DNA of 64,000 nt from an uncultured Bacteroidales bacterium. GTDB lineage: Bacteria > Bacteroidota > Bacteroidia > Bacteroidales > UBA1715. Shown piece after piece: positions 16,569-25,803 of the stretch. The position numbers and the translations under genes were made by a program. The notes below the pieces were generated by a model. It was not told where the DNA came from, did no database searches, and was given only the letters and a program-made list of their open reading frames with translations. Location: contig CALAUG010000031.1 in assembly GCA_937892155.1 (NCBI GenBank), positions 87,417 to 151,416 on the forward strand, written 5' to 3'. Within the stretch, counting starts at the first letter, position 1, and each line of letters opens with the position of its first letter.

Positions 16569-17876
16569 CTAATCCATTCTTATAATTTCCGCACCAATAG
16601 CATTTAATCTTTTATCTATATCCTGATATCCACGATCTATTTGTTCAATGTTACTGATTGTACTTATACCCTGAGCCGACATCGCAGCTATCAACAACGC
16701 AACTCCTGCACGAATATCAGGTGAAGACATATTGGTTGCTCTTAATTTCTGTTTGTTCCCCAATCCAATAACAGTTGCTCTATGAGGGTCGCACAAAATG
16801 ATTTTACATCCCATATCAATCAACTTATCGACGAAAAACAAACGACTTTCAAACATCTTTTGGTGTATCAATACACTTCCAACCGCCTGAGTTGCAACCA
16901 CCAAGAATACGCTCAACAAATCTGGTGTTAATCCAGGCCATGGAGCATCGGCGATATTCATAATAGAACCATCTATAAAAGACGGTATCACATAACTATC
17001 TTGAGAAGGAATATATATATCGTCATTTCTTCTTTCAAATTGCACTCCTAAACGTGAGAATGCCGATGGGATAATTCCCAAATCGGGATATGATACATTT
17101 TTTATCGTAATTTCCGAACCTGTCATTGCTGCCAGTCCCATGAAACTACCAACTTCTATCATATCTGGCAATATACTATGTTCACAGCCGCCCAATTGTT
17201 CTACACCCTCTATCGTTAACAAATTCGAGGCAATGCCACTAATTTTTGCGCCCATTTTATTCAACATTTTGCAAAGTTGCTGAATATATGGTTCACATGC
17301 CGCATTATATATGGTTGTCGTACCCTCTGCCAAAACTGCTGCCATTACGATATTTGCGGTTCCTGTAACGGAAGCCTCGTCCAACAACATGTACGTACCC
17401 TTTAAATGAGGGGCAGACACAGTAAACATATTGGTATCCTGACTGAAACTAAATTCAGCACCCAAATTTTGAAAACCAATAAAGTGAGTATCCAAACGAC
17501 GACGGCCTATTTTATCGCCACCAGGACTTGAAATATAACCCTTTCCAAAACGGGCCAACAATGGTCCAACCAACATTATGGAACCACGCAATGTTTTGGT
17601 CTTTTCTTGAAATTCCTTTGAAGTTAAATAATCAATATTAACATCATCAGCCTGAAAACGATATTCGTTTGTTCCCAATTGAGTTACCTTGACGCCGAGA
17701 CACATCAGCAACTCTATCAAATTCATTACGTCTCGAATTTTGGGGATATTTTTTATTACAATAGGTTGCTTTGTTAACAAAACTGCAGAGAGTACCTGCA
17801 AAGCCTCATTTTTTGCACCCTGAGGGATTAAATCACCCTTCAGTTTCTTTCCACCCGTAATACGAAATACCGACAT
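16569..17876 (-). CDS. murA: UDP-N-acetylglucosamine 1-carboxyvinyltransferase MurA (Asp-type active site)
   Basis: MurA transfers enolpyruvate from PEP to UDP-GlcNAc, the first committed step of peptidoglycan synthesis, in the cytoplasm. 435 residues match the family. Lys22 and Asn23 in GAKNE correspond to the substrate-binding pair. The active-site loop reads SSPGGDKIGRRRLDTH (117-131): Asp121 occupies the place of Cys115 of E. coli MurA, the residue alkylated by fosfomycin. Natural Asp variants are known to work and to resist fosfomycin. The gene follows the DUF4290 gene by 2 nt, a pairing common in Bacteroidota. Confidence 0.97.
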   Translation of the reverse strand: MSVFRITGGKKLKGDLIPQGAKNEALQVLSAVLLTKQPIVIKNIPKIRDVMNLIELLMCLGVKVTQLGTNEYRFQADDVNIDYLTSKEFQEKTKTLRGSIMLVGPLLARFGKGYISSPGGDKIGRRRLDTHFIGFQNLGAEFSFSQDTNMFTVSAPHLKGTYMLLDEASVTGTANIVMAAVLAEGTTTIYNAACEPYIQQLCKMLNKMGAKISGIASNLLTIEGVEQLGGCEHSILPDMIEVGSFMGLAAMTGSEITIKNVSYPDLGIIPSAFSRLGVQFERRNDDIYIPSQDSYVIPSFIDGSIMNIADAPWPGLTPDLLSVFLVVATQAVGSVLIHQKMFESRLFFVDKLIDMGCKIILCDPHRATVIGLGNKQKLRATNMSSPDIRAGVALLIAAMSAQGISTISNIEQIDRGYQDIDKRLNAIGAEIIRMD

Positions 17877-17878
17877 AA

Positions 17879-18517
17879 TTAATTCTGTGCTTTTTTATTG
17901 TTTTTGTTTTTTTTACCCTGATTATTCTGACGCTTAAAATTACCTTTCTTTTGATTTCCTTGTTGATTTGCGCACTGATTGGAAATATTCTGCAAACGTG
18001 CTTCAACAGGAAGTGACAGCTGTCCATGAGAAAGTCTCATCAAATCGCTAATAATAATTTCATCAGTAACAGATTTTTGATTCCACACCACGAAATTACG
18101 TTTCATATTGTTGGCAATCATCACGGTAAGGGCTTGTTTTTCTTCCCCATCTTCAAGTTTTACTGCGGCATCAATCATACGTTCCACCGTATATCCATAA
18201 TGACGAAGTCTTATGTCATTCATATTATACTGTAATCTTTCAGGAGCCTTTAACTCTTGAACTTTTGTTACTGGGTAAGGGAAATCGACATCCAATTTAT
18301 AGCCGCATAATTGTGCCAGAAAGTCCCATATTTTTTGTTTAAAATCTTTTGTTTCCTTTACAGCAGGATTCATGTTAATCATAATTGACACTAATTCTTT
18401 TGCCGCATCATTTCGTCTATCTCTATCTTGTATAGTTAACAAATGTTCTGCCATCATTTGAACGTTTCTTCCATACTCCGGCAAAATCAGATCCTTTTTA
18501 GCTGTATTATATTCCAT
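17879..18517 (-). CDS. DUF4290 protein, murA partner
   Basis: 212 residues, soluble. The conserved N-terminus MEYNTAKKDLILPEYGRNVQ and an RNDAAKELVSIMINMNP segment match DUF4290, found next to murA in Bacteroidota. The C-terminal about 30 residues are Gln, Asn and Lys-rich (NQQGNQKKGNFKRQNNQ) and probably disordered. Function unknown; tight coupling (2 nt before murA) suggests a role in early cell-wall synthesis. It is not a nuclease or kinase by any motif visible here. Confidence 0.85.
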   Translation of the reverse strand: MEYNTAKKDLILPEYGRNVQMMAEHLLTIQDRDRRNDAAKELVSIMINMNPAVKETKDFKQKIWDFLAQLCGYKLDVDFPYPVTKVQELKAPERLQYNMNDIRLRHYGYTVERMIDAAVKLEDGEEKQALTVMIANNMKRNFVVWNQKSVTDEIIISDLMRLSHGQLSLPVEARLQNISNQCANQQGNQKKGNFKRQNNQGKKNKNNKKAQN

Positions 18518-18531
18518 ATAAATATTTTTTT

Positions 18532-18539
18532 CAAAAGTA
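18532..18539 (-). promoter_or_regulatory. -7 promoter element of the DUF4290-murA operon
   Basis: TACTTTTG on the minus strand, 14 nt from the ATG at 18517. Confidence 0.65.
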
Positions 18540-18550
18540 AGAAACTCTTT

Positions 18551-20884
18551 TCAACGAACCACCTGGACTTTTGCAAATTTCAACATTAATTTTTTCTCCC
18601 CCCAATTATCAAACGTTACAACAACAGCGACATTTGCACCTTCACCGGAACGTGAAATTACATTTCCCATACCAAAACGTTCATGATATATTCTGCAACC
18701 AACAAGTACTTCTTCAGGTTTTGACGGCTCAAAATTTGCCACCGCTTTCTCACCTGATGAGTAGTTTGCAAATTTACCCGCTTTGTTACTTTGAAAACTA
18801 CTAAAAGAAGTTGTCTTCTTAAACGAATTAAGCACTCCGGATCTTCCCTGAGAAAATCCATCAAAATTTCCTCGTAAGGCAGAAGTCTGAAAATTATGGT
18901 GTTCAAATGCATTCGTTTCACGATTAATTGGTCGTGACAAATACTGAGAATCAATTTCAAACAAGAAACGACTCGGAACCGAATTGTTTAGATTTCCGTA
19001 CACACGACGGGAGTTCGCAAACGACAAGGTCACCGTTTTCATTGCACGGGTTAATGCTACATAAAATAGTCGACGTTCCTCTTCTATATTTTTTTGCGAA
19101 TCTGAACTTAATGACGAAGGAAATAAATTTTCTTCCAAGCCAACCAATATACAATGTTTAAACTCCAATCCTTTAGCGGAATGTATAGTCATCAACATCA
19201 CCTTATTAGGATTATTGTCAGAACCCTCCGTATCCAAATCGGTCATTAAAGCAATTTTTTCAATATAGTTATGCAAAAATATCGCTTCGGGATCCAATTC
19301 ATTTTCGACAAATTCCTTTGCTCCATTCAGTAATTCCAAAATATTTGCAAAACGTTCCTGAGCATCTTCTTTTACCGTTTCATGCAACAAAGCATCCTGA
19401 AACCCAACTTTTTCAACAATTCTGTTCATTAATGAATACGCATCAACAGTAGATTCGTCGTGCATAAATTCAAGAATAAGATTTGCAAAGTTTTGTATTT
19501 TTAACTTTACCGGCGCAGAAAACAAATTTCCTGTTTGCTCTATTCTAAGTATTGCCTCCCACATTGATACTTTGTTGGCTTCCGCAACAGCAGCAATTTT
19601 TTCAACAGTAGCGGCACCAATAGCACGCGCGGGATAATTAATAATCCTTTCCAAGGCGACTTCATCACGTGGATTAATAATAAAGCGGACGTACGAAAGA
19701 ACATCCTTAACCTCTTTACGTTGGAAGAAAGACATTCCCTTCACTATTTTGCAAGGAATTCGTTTTTTATTTAAGGATTCCTCTAAAATACGAGATTGAG
19801 AATTTGCTCGATACAAAATCGCAAAATCGCTATATTGAGCCCCACGTTCTACCATTTTAGAAATTTTATCGGCTACTTTTAATCCCTCTTCGTTGTCAGT
19901 TGAACACTGCAGTACTTCCAACTTATCACCAATCTCCAACTCCGAAAATGTTTGTTTTTTTATTTGTTTTTGATTTTTCTGTATAATACTATTTGCTGCC
20001 AAGACAATCGTTTGGGTCGAACGATAATTTTGCTCCAACTTAAACAATTTATAATTAGGATAGTCCTGACTAAAACTTAATATGTTCTCTATCCGAGCTC
20101 CACGGAAAGAATAAATACTTTGAGCATCGTCACCAACTACACACAGATTATTTTCAGGCAATGCCAGTTTTTTAATTATCAAATTCTGACATGTATTAGT
20201 ATCCTGATATTCATCTACTAAAATATAGCGAAATAGATTCTGATACTTTTGAAGAACAGACTGATTATCTCGAAACAAAATATTGGTCTGCAACAACAAA
20301 TCGTCAAAGTCCATTGCATTAGAAGAACGACACATATTAGCATATCGTTGATAAATTTCCGGCATTTTCTCCATATGGTTGAATTTATCAACCTCCCAGA
20401 AAGTTGATTGCTCGTACAATTCTGGAGGAACCAAATCATTTTTTGCTTTTGAAATAATTGCCGCAACCTTTGATGCCTTATACGTGTCCTTATTCAAATC
20501 CAAGTCAATGATAATTTGATTGAGTTGTTTTTTCACATCATCTGTGTCGTATATGGTAAAATTAGAATCATACCCAGGTAACGACATTGACTCCATTCGC
20601 AATATTCGAGAAAATATAGAGTGGAACGTTCCCATATACAAACCGTTAGCAGTCTCTTGACCGACCAACTTTGCTATACGCTCCTTCATTTCTTCTGCGG
20701 CTTTATTGGTAAATGTTAGAGCAAGAATGTTCCATGCTGGGATACCAAGAGACAATAAATACGCAATCTTATACGTCAACACGCGCGTTTTACCAGAACC
20801 AGCACCTGCAATAACGAGATTTGGACCGTCAATATACGTCACCGCCTCTCGCTGACATTTATTTAAATCTTCCAACAAATCCAT
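18551..20884 (-). CDS. UvrD/PcrA-type superfamily 1 DNA helicase
   Basis: 777 residues. Walker A AGAGSGKTRV at about 26-35, the motif Ia region ALTFTNKAAEEMKERI, Walker B VDEYQDTN near 214-221, motif III GDDAQSIYSFRGA, motif IV QNYRST and a C-terminal motif VALTRA are all present. The last about 50 residues form a Tudor-like domain (FGMGNVISRSGEGANVAVV), as in PcrA and UvrD where it contacts RNA polymerase. The protein unwinds DNA 3' to 5' in excision and replication repair. It starts 2 nt after the M23 peptidase stop, so the two are co-transcribed. Confidence 0.93.
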   Translation of the reverse strand: MDLLEDLNKCQREAVTYIDGPNLVIAGAGSGKTRVLTYKIAYLLSLGIPAWNILALTFTNKAAEEMKERIAKLVGQETANGLYMGTFHSIFSRILRMESMSLPGYDSNFTIYDTDDVKKQLNQIIIDLDLNKDTYKASKVAAIISKAKNDLVPPELYEQSTFWEVDKFNHMEKMPEIYQRYANMCRSSNAMDFDDLLLQTNILFRDNQSVLQKYQNLFRYILVDEYQDTNTCQNLIIKKLALPENNLCVVGDDAQSIYSFRGARIENILSFSQDYPNYKLFKLEQNYRSTQTIVLAANSIIQKNQKQIKKQTFSELEIGDKLEVLQCSTDNEEGLKVADKISKMVERGAQYSDFAILYRANSQSRILEESLNKKRIPCKIVKGMSFFQRKEVKDVLSYVRFIINPRDEVALERIINYPARAIGAATVEKIAAVAEANKVSMWEAILRIEQTGNLFSAPVKLKIQNFANLILEFMHDESTVDAYSLMNRIVEKVGFQDALLHETVKEDAQERFANILELLNGAKEFVENELDPEAIFLHNYIEKIALMTDLDTEGSDNNPNKVMLMTIHSAKGLEFKHCILVGLEENLFPSSLSSDSQKNIEEERRLFYVALTRAMKTVTLSFANSRRVYGNLNNSVPSRFLFEIDSQYLSRPINRETNAFEHHNFQTSALRGNFDGFSQGRSGVLNSFKKTTSFSSFQSNKAGKFANYSSGEKAVANFEPSKPEEVLVGCRIYHERFGMGNVISRSGEGANVAVVVTFDNWGEKKLMLKFAKVQVVR

Positions 20885-20886
20885 AA

Positions 20887-22089
20887 CTATTTTATAGAAT
20901 TTAATACCGCCACCAAACTATCACTCAAATGTTTAAATGCAGGCATATCACCTTTCTTAACTGGATTTGACGGAGGAGAAATCATAGTCAATGGATTTAT
21001 TGGCGTACCCTTTTTATAAACCCGGAAATCAAGATGTGGTCCCGTTGACAATCCCGAACTTCCCACATAGCCAATAACTTGCCCCTGTTTTACACGTTTC
21101 CCAGCACTAACCCCCGATGCAAAATTTTTTAAATGCATATATGTTGTCGTATATGTCGCATTATGCTTGATGGTTATCATATTTCCTGCACCGCCAGAAT
21201 ATCCTTTTTTTACGACAACACCATCCCCAATAGTATGCACTGGTGTTCCTGCAGGAGCAGCATAGTCAACGCCATGATGTGGTCTTACAATTTTCAAAAT
21301 TGGATGTCTTCTACCATTTGAAAAATGAGAACTAATACGAGAATACTTAAGAGGAGCCTTTAAAAAAGCCTTCTTGGTAGAATTACCCTTTTCATCAAAC
21401 CACTGTTTAACTCCATCCTGTTCGAACGGGATTGCATAGTAAACATGACCAGCGTGATTAAACATTGCATATTTGACATTTTCAATCCCAACAGAAGTAG
21501 TATCAACGAATTTTTCCACATACACAACCTTGAAGTTATCTCCCTTTTGCAAGCCGAAGAAATCTATGGACCAAGCATAAATATCCGACATTTGGATTGC
21601 CAAGTTTGGGTCAAGATTATTACCAACTAAAGCATTCCACAATGACGTTTCTATAACACCAGAAGCCTTCCTTTCCTGAAACGAAACCTCCTTTTGTCTC
21701 TTATATACAGAATGAGCAGAATCACTTAAATCAAACACCAAATAATCAGAAATATTTATTTCATAGACAAAATACACCAAAGAACTATCCATATACATTG
21801 CTGTATACGGATTTTTTATCATTAATTTTCTCACGTCAAACACACTATCACACTGTTGTATGAGAGAATGTACTTCCTGAGAGGACAAGCCCGTATTTAA
21901 TAAGATTCCGGCTAAAGTTTCATTCTTTTTTACGGAATCTCTAATGACAGTATAATCGTTTACCCTAATCTTATATAAATATTCATCCTTTACACTTTCT
22001 TGTTGCTCTGAAGAGTCATTGTTGCTTCCACACGCGCCACACAACAGTAGACATGAAAAGACAAAATAATAGATGTAGTATTTATTCAT
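20887..22089 (-). CDS. M23-family peptidoglycan metallopeptidase, probable lipoprotein
   Basis: 400 residues. A hydrophobic start with CGACGSNN (Cys20) suggests a lipoprotein, though the lipobox is not perfect. Residues about 40-230 form an N-terminal domain resembling the OapA/Csd-type region that precedes M23 domains. The peptidase domain, about 245-375, has His271 and Asp275 in RPHHGVDYAAP, His319 in YMHL, and His352 in GPHLDFR. In lysostaphin-type enzymes the last motif is HxH; here the second ligand position is Asp354 (HLD), which is frequent in Bacteroidota relatives. D-Ala-type cross-link cleavage is inferred. It has its own promoter and lies upstream of uvrD. Confidence 0.88.
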   Translation of the reverse strand: MNKYYIYYFVFSCLLLCGACGSNNDSSEQQESVKDEYLYKIRVNDYTVIRDSVKKNETLAGILLNTGLSSQEVHSLIQQCDSVFDVRKLMIKNPYTAMYMDSSLVYFVYEINISDYLVFDLSDSAHSVYKRQKEVSFQERKASGVIETSLWNALVGNNLDPNLAIQMSDIYAWSIDFFGLQKGDNFKVVYVEKFVDTTSVGIENVKYAMFNHAGHVYYAIPFEQDGVKQWFDEKGNSTKKAFLKAPLKYSRISSHFSNGRRHPILKIVRPHHGVDYAAPAGTPVHTIGDGVVVKKGYSGGAGNMITIKHNATYTTTYMHLKNFASGVSAGKRVKQGQVIGYVGSSGLSTGPHLDFRVYKKGTPINPLTMISPPSNPVKKGDMPAFKHLSDSLVAVLNSIK

Positions 22090-22105
22090 AACAATTTCTT
22101 TGACG

Positions 22106-22113
22106 CAAATATA
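22106..22113 (-). promoter_or_regulatory. -7 promoter element of the M23 peptidase-uvrD operon
   Basis: TATATTTG (minus strand), 16 nt from the ATG and directly below the porN terminator. Confidence 0.6.
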
Positions 22114-22117
22114 AAAA

Positions 22118-22149
22118 AAGAGGGTTCTTCTTTCTCGAAGAACCCTCTT
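22118..22149 (-). terminator. Terminator of the type IX secretion operon
   Basis: A perfect 13-bp stem (AAGAGGGTTCTTC / GAAGAACCCTCTT) with a 6-nt loop and a T-run on the minus strand, 22 nt after the porN stop. Confidence 0.93.
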
Positions 22150-22170
22150 GACTTATCAACAAATGAATGT

Positions 22171-23007
22171 TTAATACTCCCACAAATCGTGCTCGAAGTT
22201 GAAAATAAAAGTTTTAATTCTTTCAGCCTCGTACAACTGTTCAATTCCGAATGTGTAAGAGTTTACTTCACGGTTATTAAACACGTTTGTTTCTCTTGAA
22301 ATAAAGCTACTGAAATAACGACGTTGGAATAAATCATAGAATGATTTTTGGTCACCATCACTATTAGGATTGTATGCTTCATTTCTTGCCAAAACTGGTT
22401 GAGCTGCTGGGAAATAAACCTTGTATGGTAAAGATTTACGAATTTCTCCATCCTTTTCAAACTCACGCAAAGCAGTCAACCACATAATTCTAGGATCCAT
22501 TACCGAACGTTGTTTGTCAAACACCCATTCTTCTTTCAAGATTAAGAATTTTACAGAACTTGGTTGCATTTCGTTTTCAATAACTTTCTGAACCTCATTA
22601 TCATATTCATCAGTTATATACAAAGTATCAATGCTTGCTCCTAATTTAGTTTTAAAATCCTCATAAGTGATAGGAACTGCTCCATCACTCATTGGATCAT
22701 AAGGAGTTAACCAACCTTTTTGTACCGCATCAATTGTCAATGCTGTCAAACTATAGCGTGTTCCAATTTTTCCAGTCTCGTTGTTTGGAAAATACAACGG
22801 GTGATTCATTTTTTCACGCAAAGGCAACGTTCTTTCAATTTGTTTTGACCACATTACATCTGCATATCGAATAGACTGCATAGCAATTGGCTTTCTGTCA
22901 TTCATATGAGGTTTATCATATGGACTGTCAGGGTAACCGCTACCATCTTGGGCGAACAATGCCGAAGAAAAAGCGACAGCAATAAAAAACAAACCAACTT
23001 TTTTCAT
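22171..23007 (-). CDS. porN: Type IX secretion ring protein PorN/GldN
   Basis: 278 residues from the ATG (MKKVGLFFIAVAFSSALFAQ); an upstream TTG at 23016 is less likely. A signal peptide precedes the mature start DGSGYPDSPYDKPH. The GldN hallmark region includes IRYADVMWSKQIERTLPLREKMNHPLYFP, in my count at about 46-75. GldN pairs with the lipoprotein PorK in the periplasmic ring under the outer membrane. It is shorter than Porphyromonas PorN (about 360 residues), mainly at the C-terminus, and ends DLWEY. It is the last gene of the operon, 21 nt after porM, and is followed by the terminator at 22118-22149. Confidence 0.93.
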   Translation of the reverse strand: MKKVGLFFIAVAFSSALFAQDGSGYPDSPYDKPHMNDRKPIAMQSIRYADVMWSKQIERTLPLREKMNHPLYFPNNETGKIGTRYSLTALTIDAVQKGWLTPYDPMSDGAVPITYEDFKTKLGASIDTLYITDEYDNEVQKVIENEMQPSSVKFLILKEEWVFDKQRSVMDPRIMWLTALREFEKDGEIRKSLPYKVYFPAAQPVLARNEAYNPNSDGDQKSFYDLFQRRYFSSFISRETNVFNNREVNSYTFGIEQLYEAERIKTFIFNFEHDLWEY

Positions 23008-23028
23008 AACTATCAAATTTAAAATTAA

Positions 23029-24696
23029 CTACTTAACAACAAATTTTAAAACTCCTAGATTACGAGGTCTTCCATCTGGACCAACGGCCTTGATATCTTC
23101 AAAGTATACTTTTGATCCTTTTGTAACCTTGGTAAATATATTTTGTTTTACTTGTTGACTGATTCTATTACTCTTAACATTTTCTGACAAGAAATAAGCT
23201 CCTACCTGAGCACTCACGGAGAACGATGTTACTTTGAAAGACAAGTCAAAGTCAAAATCCTTCATCTTGGCATCAACCGTCCCAGCTGCTTGCAAACGAG
23301 CTTTATCAATATCACCGCCACTCATACCCAATACTTGAGCTACTGGATCAGGAACAGTCTTTATACGGAACTCAACCTTACCCATAGATTGCTTTTTACC
23401 ATTGATATCAGCAGTAACATTAATATCACACTTACCTGTTTTGTTAACCTTTACCACGTAACCTCCACCAGCTTTCTTTGTAATAGAGCCATGTGTAGAC
23501 GGTGATAAAGATGCAGTAATTTTATCGGCAGGTACACCAGGAACTGATATTTCTACTGGATTTTCTGGACCGATATAGAACACATTCATTTTTGTTGGAG
23601 ACACAACCAAACTTGGTTTAGCAACCTGATACTCTCCAGAAACCGTATATGTTAATGTATCCGAAGAATTTGGTTTTGGCATCTTGATAACAGCATTATA
23701 TTTTTGAGCACCAATACCACTGCCATGAACCCTATATGTTGGCAAACCTGTTTCTTTATCAACTTCTGTTAATTTACGTCCGTTAACATATACATCCAAT
23801 GCTTGAGTTGTATCGAATGCAGCAAGGAATATTTGTGATGAGTATTCGTTCCCTTGCATAATATATGTACTTGGTGCTAAAATTACAGGAGCCAATTTGT
23901 TAAATTTGAAAGATGTTGCATCCAATTGACCATACATCAAATTCAACAAGTCACCTTCCACGTTTCTAACAGCGGACTGCCATTGAGTTAACACTGTGAT
24001 ACATCCCATCAACGGAATATGTTCAAACTGAGAACTAGCCCAAGGAATTATACCACCCTCATGACCTTCACCAACAACATCATCCGTACATAAAGATTTT
24101 TTAACATTATTTGCCATCACAGATGTCGAATCAGAACCATGTTGTGCTGCAACTTGCAAAACCCATTCTCTAAACTTATTAATAGAGGCTTTCAATTTTG
24201 CACCGCCACAGTTATCACTTTGTCCCTGATCATTTCCAACCATAATTTGAGCAGCAATATCCAAATTATCTTTAGATTGACATTGCTCTTCCAAAGATAC
24301 AGTGTCACCCTCTTCGGTAGTGATGTACAAACGTGTACTACCAGTTTCAGGAATTGTAAAACAAGTGCTTCTATCGATTTGATCAGCATAGAAAATGATA
24401 GTATCCTTATAATATTGCATTTCTGCAATCAAACTATCGGCTTTTTGTTTCAATTCCAAAGACAAATCATGCACAGATTGAACCTTATTTGGATTTGCCA
24501 TATAAGCTTTTTCAATAGCTTCATAGGCAATCTGGTTCTTACTGATAAAGTTTTCATTTGTAACGTTCAAAGAATTGTTAATCTTGATAAACGAATCAAG
24601 AACATCCTTAGAAACGTTCAACGCCATCAACGCTGTATAGAACAGGTACATCATACCTATCATCTTCTGTCTCGGCGTTTCTTTTCCGTGTCCCAT
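23029..24696 (-). CDS. porM: Type IX secretion and motor protein PorM/GldM
   Basis: 555 residues. The N-terminus MGHGKETPRQKMIGMMYLFYTALMALNVSKDVLDSF matches GldM; a single membrane helix at about 12-32 spans the inner membrane and packs into the PorL pentamer. The rest is a long periplasmic shaft of four beta-rich domains reaching to the PorKN ring. Length is slightly above PorM or GldM (about 515 residues). The protein transmits proton-driven motion of PorL to the outer-membrane translocon. The stop is 21 nt before porN and the start 43 nt after porL. Confidence 0.96.
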   Translation of the reverse strand: MGHGKETPRQKMIGMMYLFYTALMALNVSKDVLDSFIKINNSLNVTNENFISKNQIAYEAIEKAYMANPNKVQSVHDLSLELKQKADSLIAEMQYYKDTIIFYADQIDRSTCFTIPETGSTRLYITTEEGDTVSLEEQCQSKDNLDIAAQIMVGNDQGQSDNCGGAKLKASINKFREWVLQVAAQHGSDSTSVMANNVKKSLCTDDVVGEGHEGGIIPWASSQFEHIPLMGCITVLTQWQSAVRNVEGDLLNLMYGQLDATSFKFNKLAPVILAPSTYIMQGNEYSSQIFLAAFDTTQALDVYVNGRKLTEVDKETGLPTYRVHGSGIGAQKYNAVIKMPKPNSSDTLTYTVSGEYQVAKPSLVVSPTKMNVFYIGPENPVEISVPGVPADKITASLSPSTHGSITKKAGGGYVVKVNKTGKCDINVTADINGKKQSMGKVEFRIKTVPDPVAQVLGMSGGDIDKARLQAAGTVDAKMKDFDFDLSFKVTSFSVSAQVGAYFLSENVKSNRISQQVKQNIFTKVTKGSKVYFEDIKAVGPDGRPRNLGVLKFVVK

Positions 24697-24739
24697 TATC
24701 TTTTCGTTTTAATGATTTCTAAATAATGTATTTATTTAA

Positions 24740-25750
24740 TTATTTAATGCTCATTGCATTCAACATATTACCATATACAGTATTTAACGCTGCCAAATTC
24801 TGACTTAATTTAGAAATTTCAGATTTATATTGAGCAACATCACTTGCTGTAGACTGTAAATTCGCCATAATCGAATTAATACCAGTTGTAATCTGTTCTG
24901 TAGCATCAAGATTTTTACTTGAATTCATTAATTGTTGTTCATATACAGCATTCAAGGCTGACAAGTTCTTCGTTAAAGCTTCTTGTTGTTCTGCTTGAGC
25001 TTTTGAACTATTACCGATAGAAGAGAAGTTCAAATTCAAACCTTCCAATAATTGTTGATAGCTTTGACCTGATGTTGCAATAATTTCTGCAGTTTTCTCT
25101 GCAGAAGAAGAAATAAGTTGAGAAGACTTATTTCCAGATTCAGCTATTGTATTTGCTGTTTGTTTTGCAGACTCTGCTATCGAATCAAATGCACCAGAGA
25201 CAGAAGATACTGAATTAGCAGCAGTTTTAATATTATCAACGAACTGATTTGTTGAAAGAGCAGCATTTGAAATTTCACCCATACTTGTTACATTGGTATT
25301 CAATGCTTCCAAATTACTTCCTAATCTTTCAAACAAATCTGGACCAAGTTTACCTTGTTGCAACAATTCGTCGAATTTCTCTAGAGCAGTACCACCTTGC
25401 GGTCCATTACCACCCATACCACCTTCAATTTTTCCAGCCAATTTTTCTTTCAAGAATGTTGTCAAAGGAGTTGAATCTTGAATATCTTTTAATTCTTCAC
25501 CTTCTTGTGGTGGAATCAATTCTGGATACACCAAAGTCCAATCGATTTCTGCATGAACAGGTTCAAAAGCAGAGAAGAAGAAAATCACGGCTTCTGTCAA
25601 CAAACCAACAACCAACATAGGTCCTGCACCCGGATAGTGCTGAATTTTAAACAAGGCTCCAACCATTACGACAGATGCTCCCCATCCATAGACTTTCGCC
25701 ATAAACTTTTTCCAACCATCGGTTTCCACCAATTCCGAAATACTCATCAT
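24740..25750 (-). CDS. porL: Type IX secretion motor protein PorL/GldL
   Basis: 336 residues. Two transmembrane helices lie at about 22-37 and 44-62. Glu53 in the second helix (GLLTEAVIFFFSAFEP) aligns with the protonatable Glu49 known to be needed for proton coupling in Flavobacterium GldL. The remaining 270 residues are cytoplasmic and mostly coiled coil, rich in Ser, Gln, Asn and Ala, longer than in GldL (about 215 residues) and similar to PorL. It powers secretion using the proton-motive force with PorM. Two adjacent ATGs open the gene (25750, 25747). Confidence 0.95.
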   Translation of the reverse strand: MMSISELVETDGWKKFMAKVYGWGASVVMVGALFKIQHYPGAGPMLVVGLLTEAVIFFFSAFEPVHAEIDWTLVYPELIPPQEGEELKDIQDSTPLTTFLKEKLAGKIEGGMGGNGPQGGTALEKFDELLQQGKLGPDLFERLGSNLEALNTNVTSMGEISNAALSTNQFVDNIKTAANSVSSVSGAFDSIAESAKQTANTIAESGNKSSQLISSSAEKTAEIIATSGQSYQQLLEGLNLNFSSIGNSSKAQAEQQEALTKNLSALNAVYEQQLMNSSKNLDATEQITTGINSIMANLQSTASDVAQYKSEISKLSQNLAALNTVYGNMLNAMSIK

Positions 25751-25803
25751 AACTTTAAAAATTTAATGTGTGTTAATTTATTTTCTTTTTTCGTTTTATC
25801 CTA

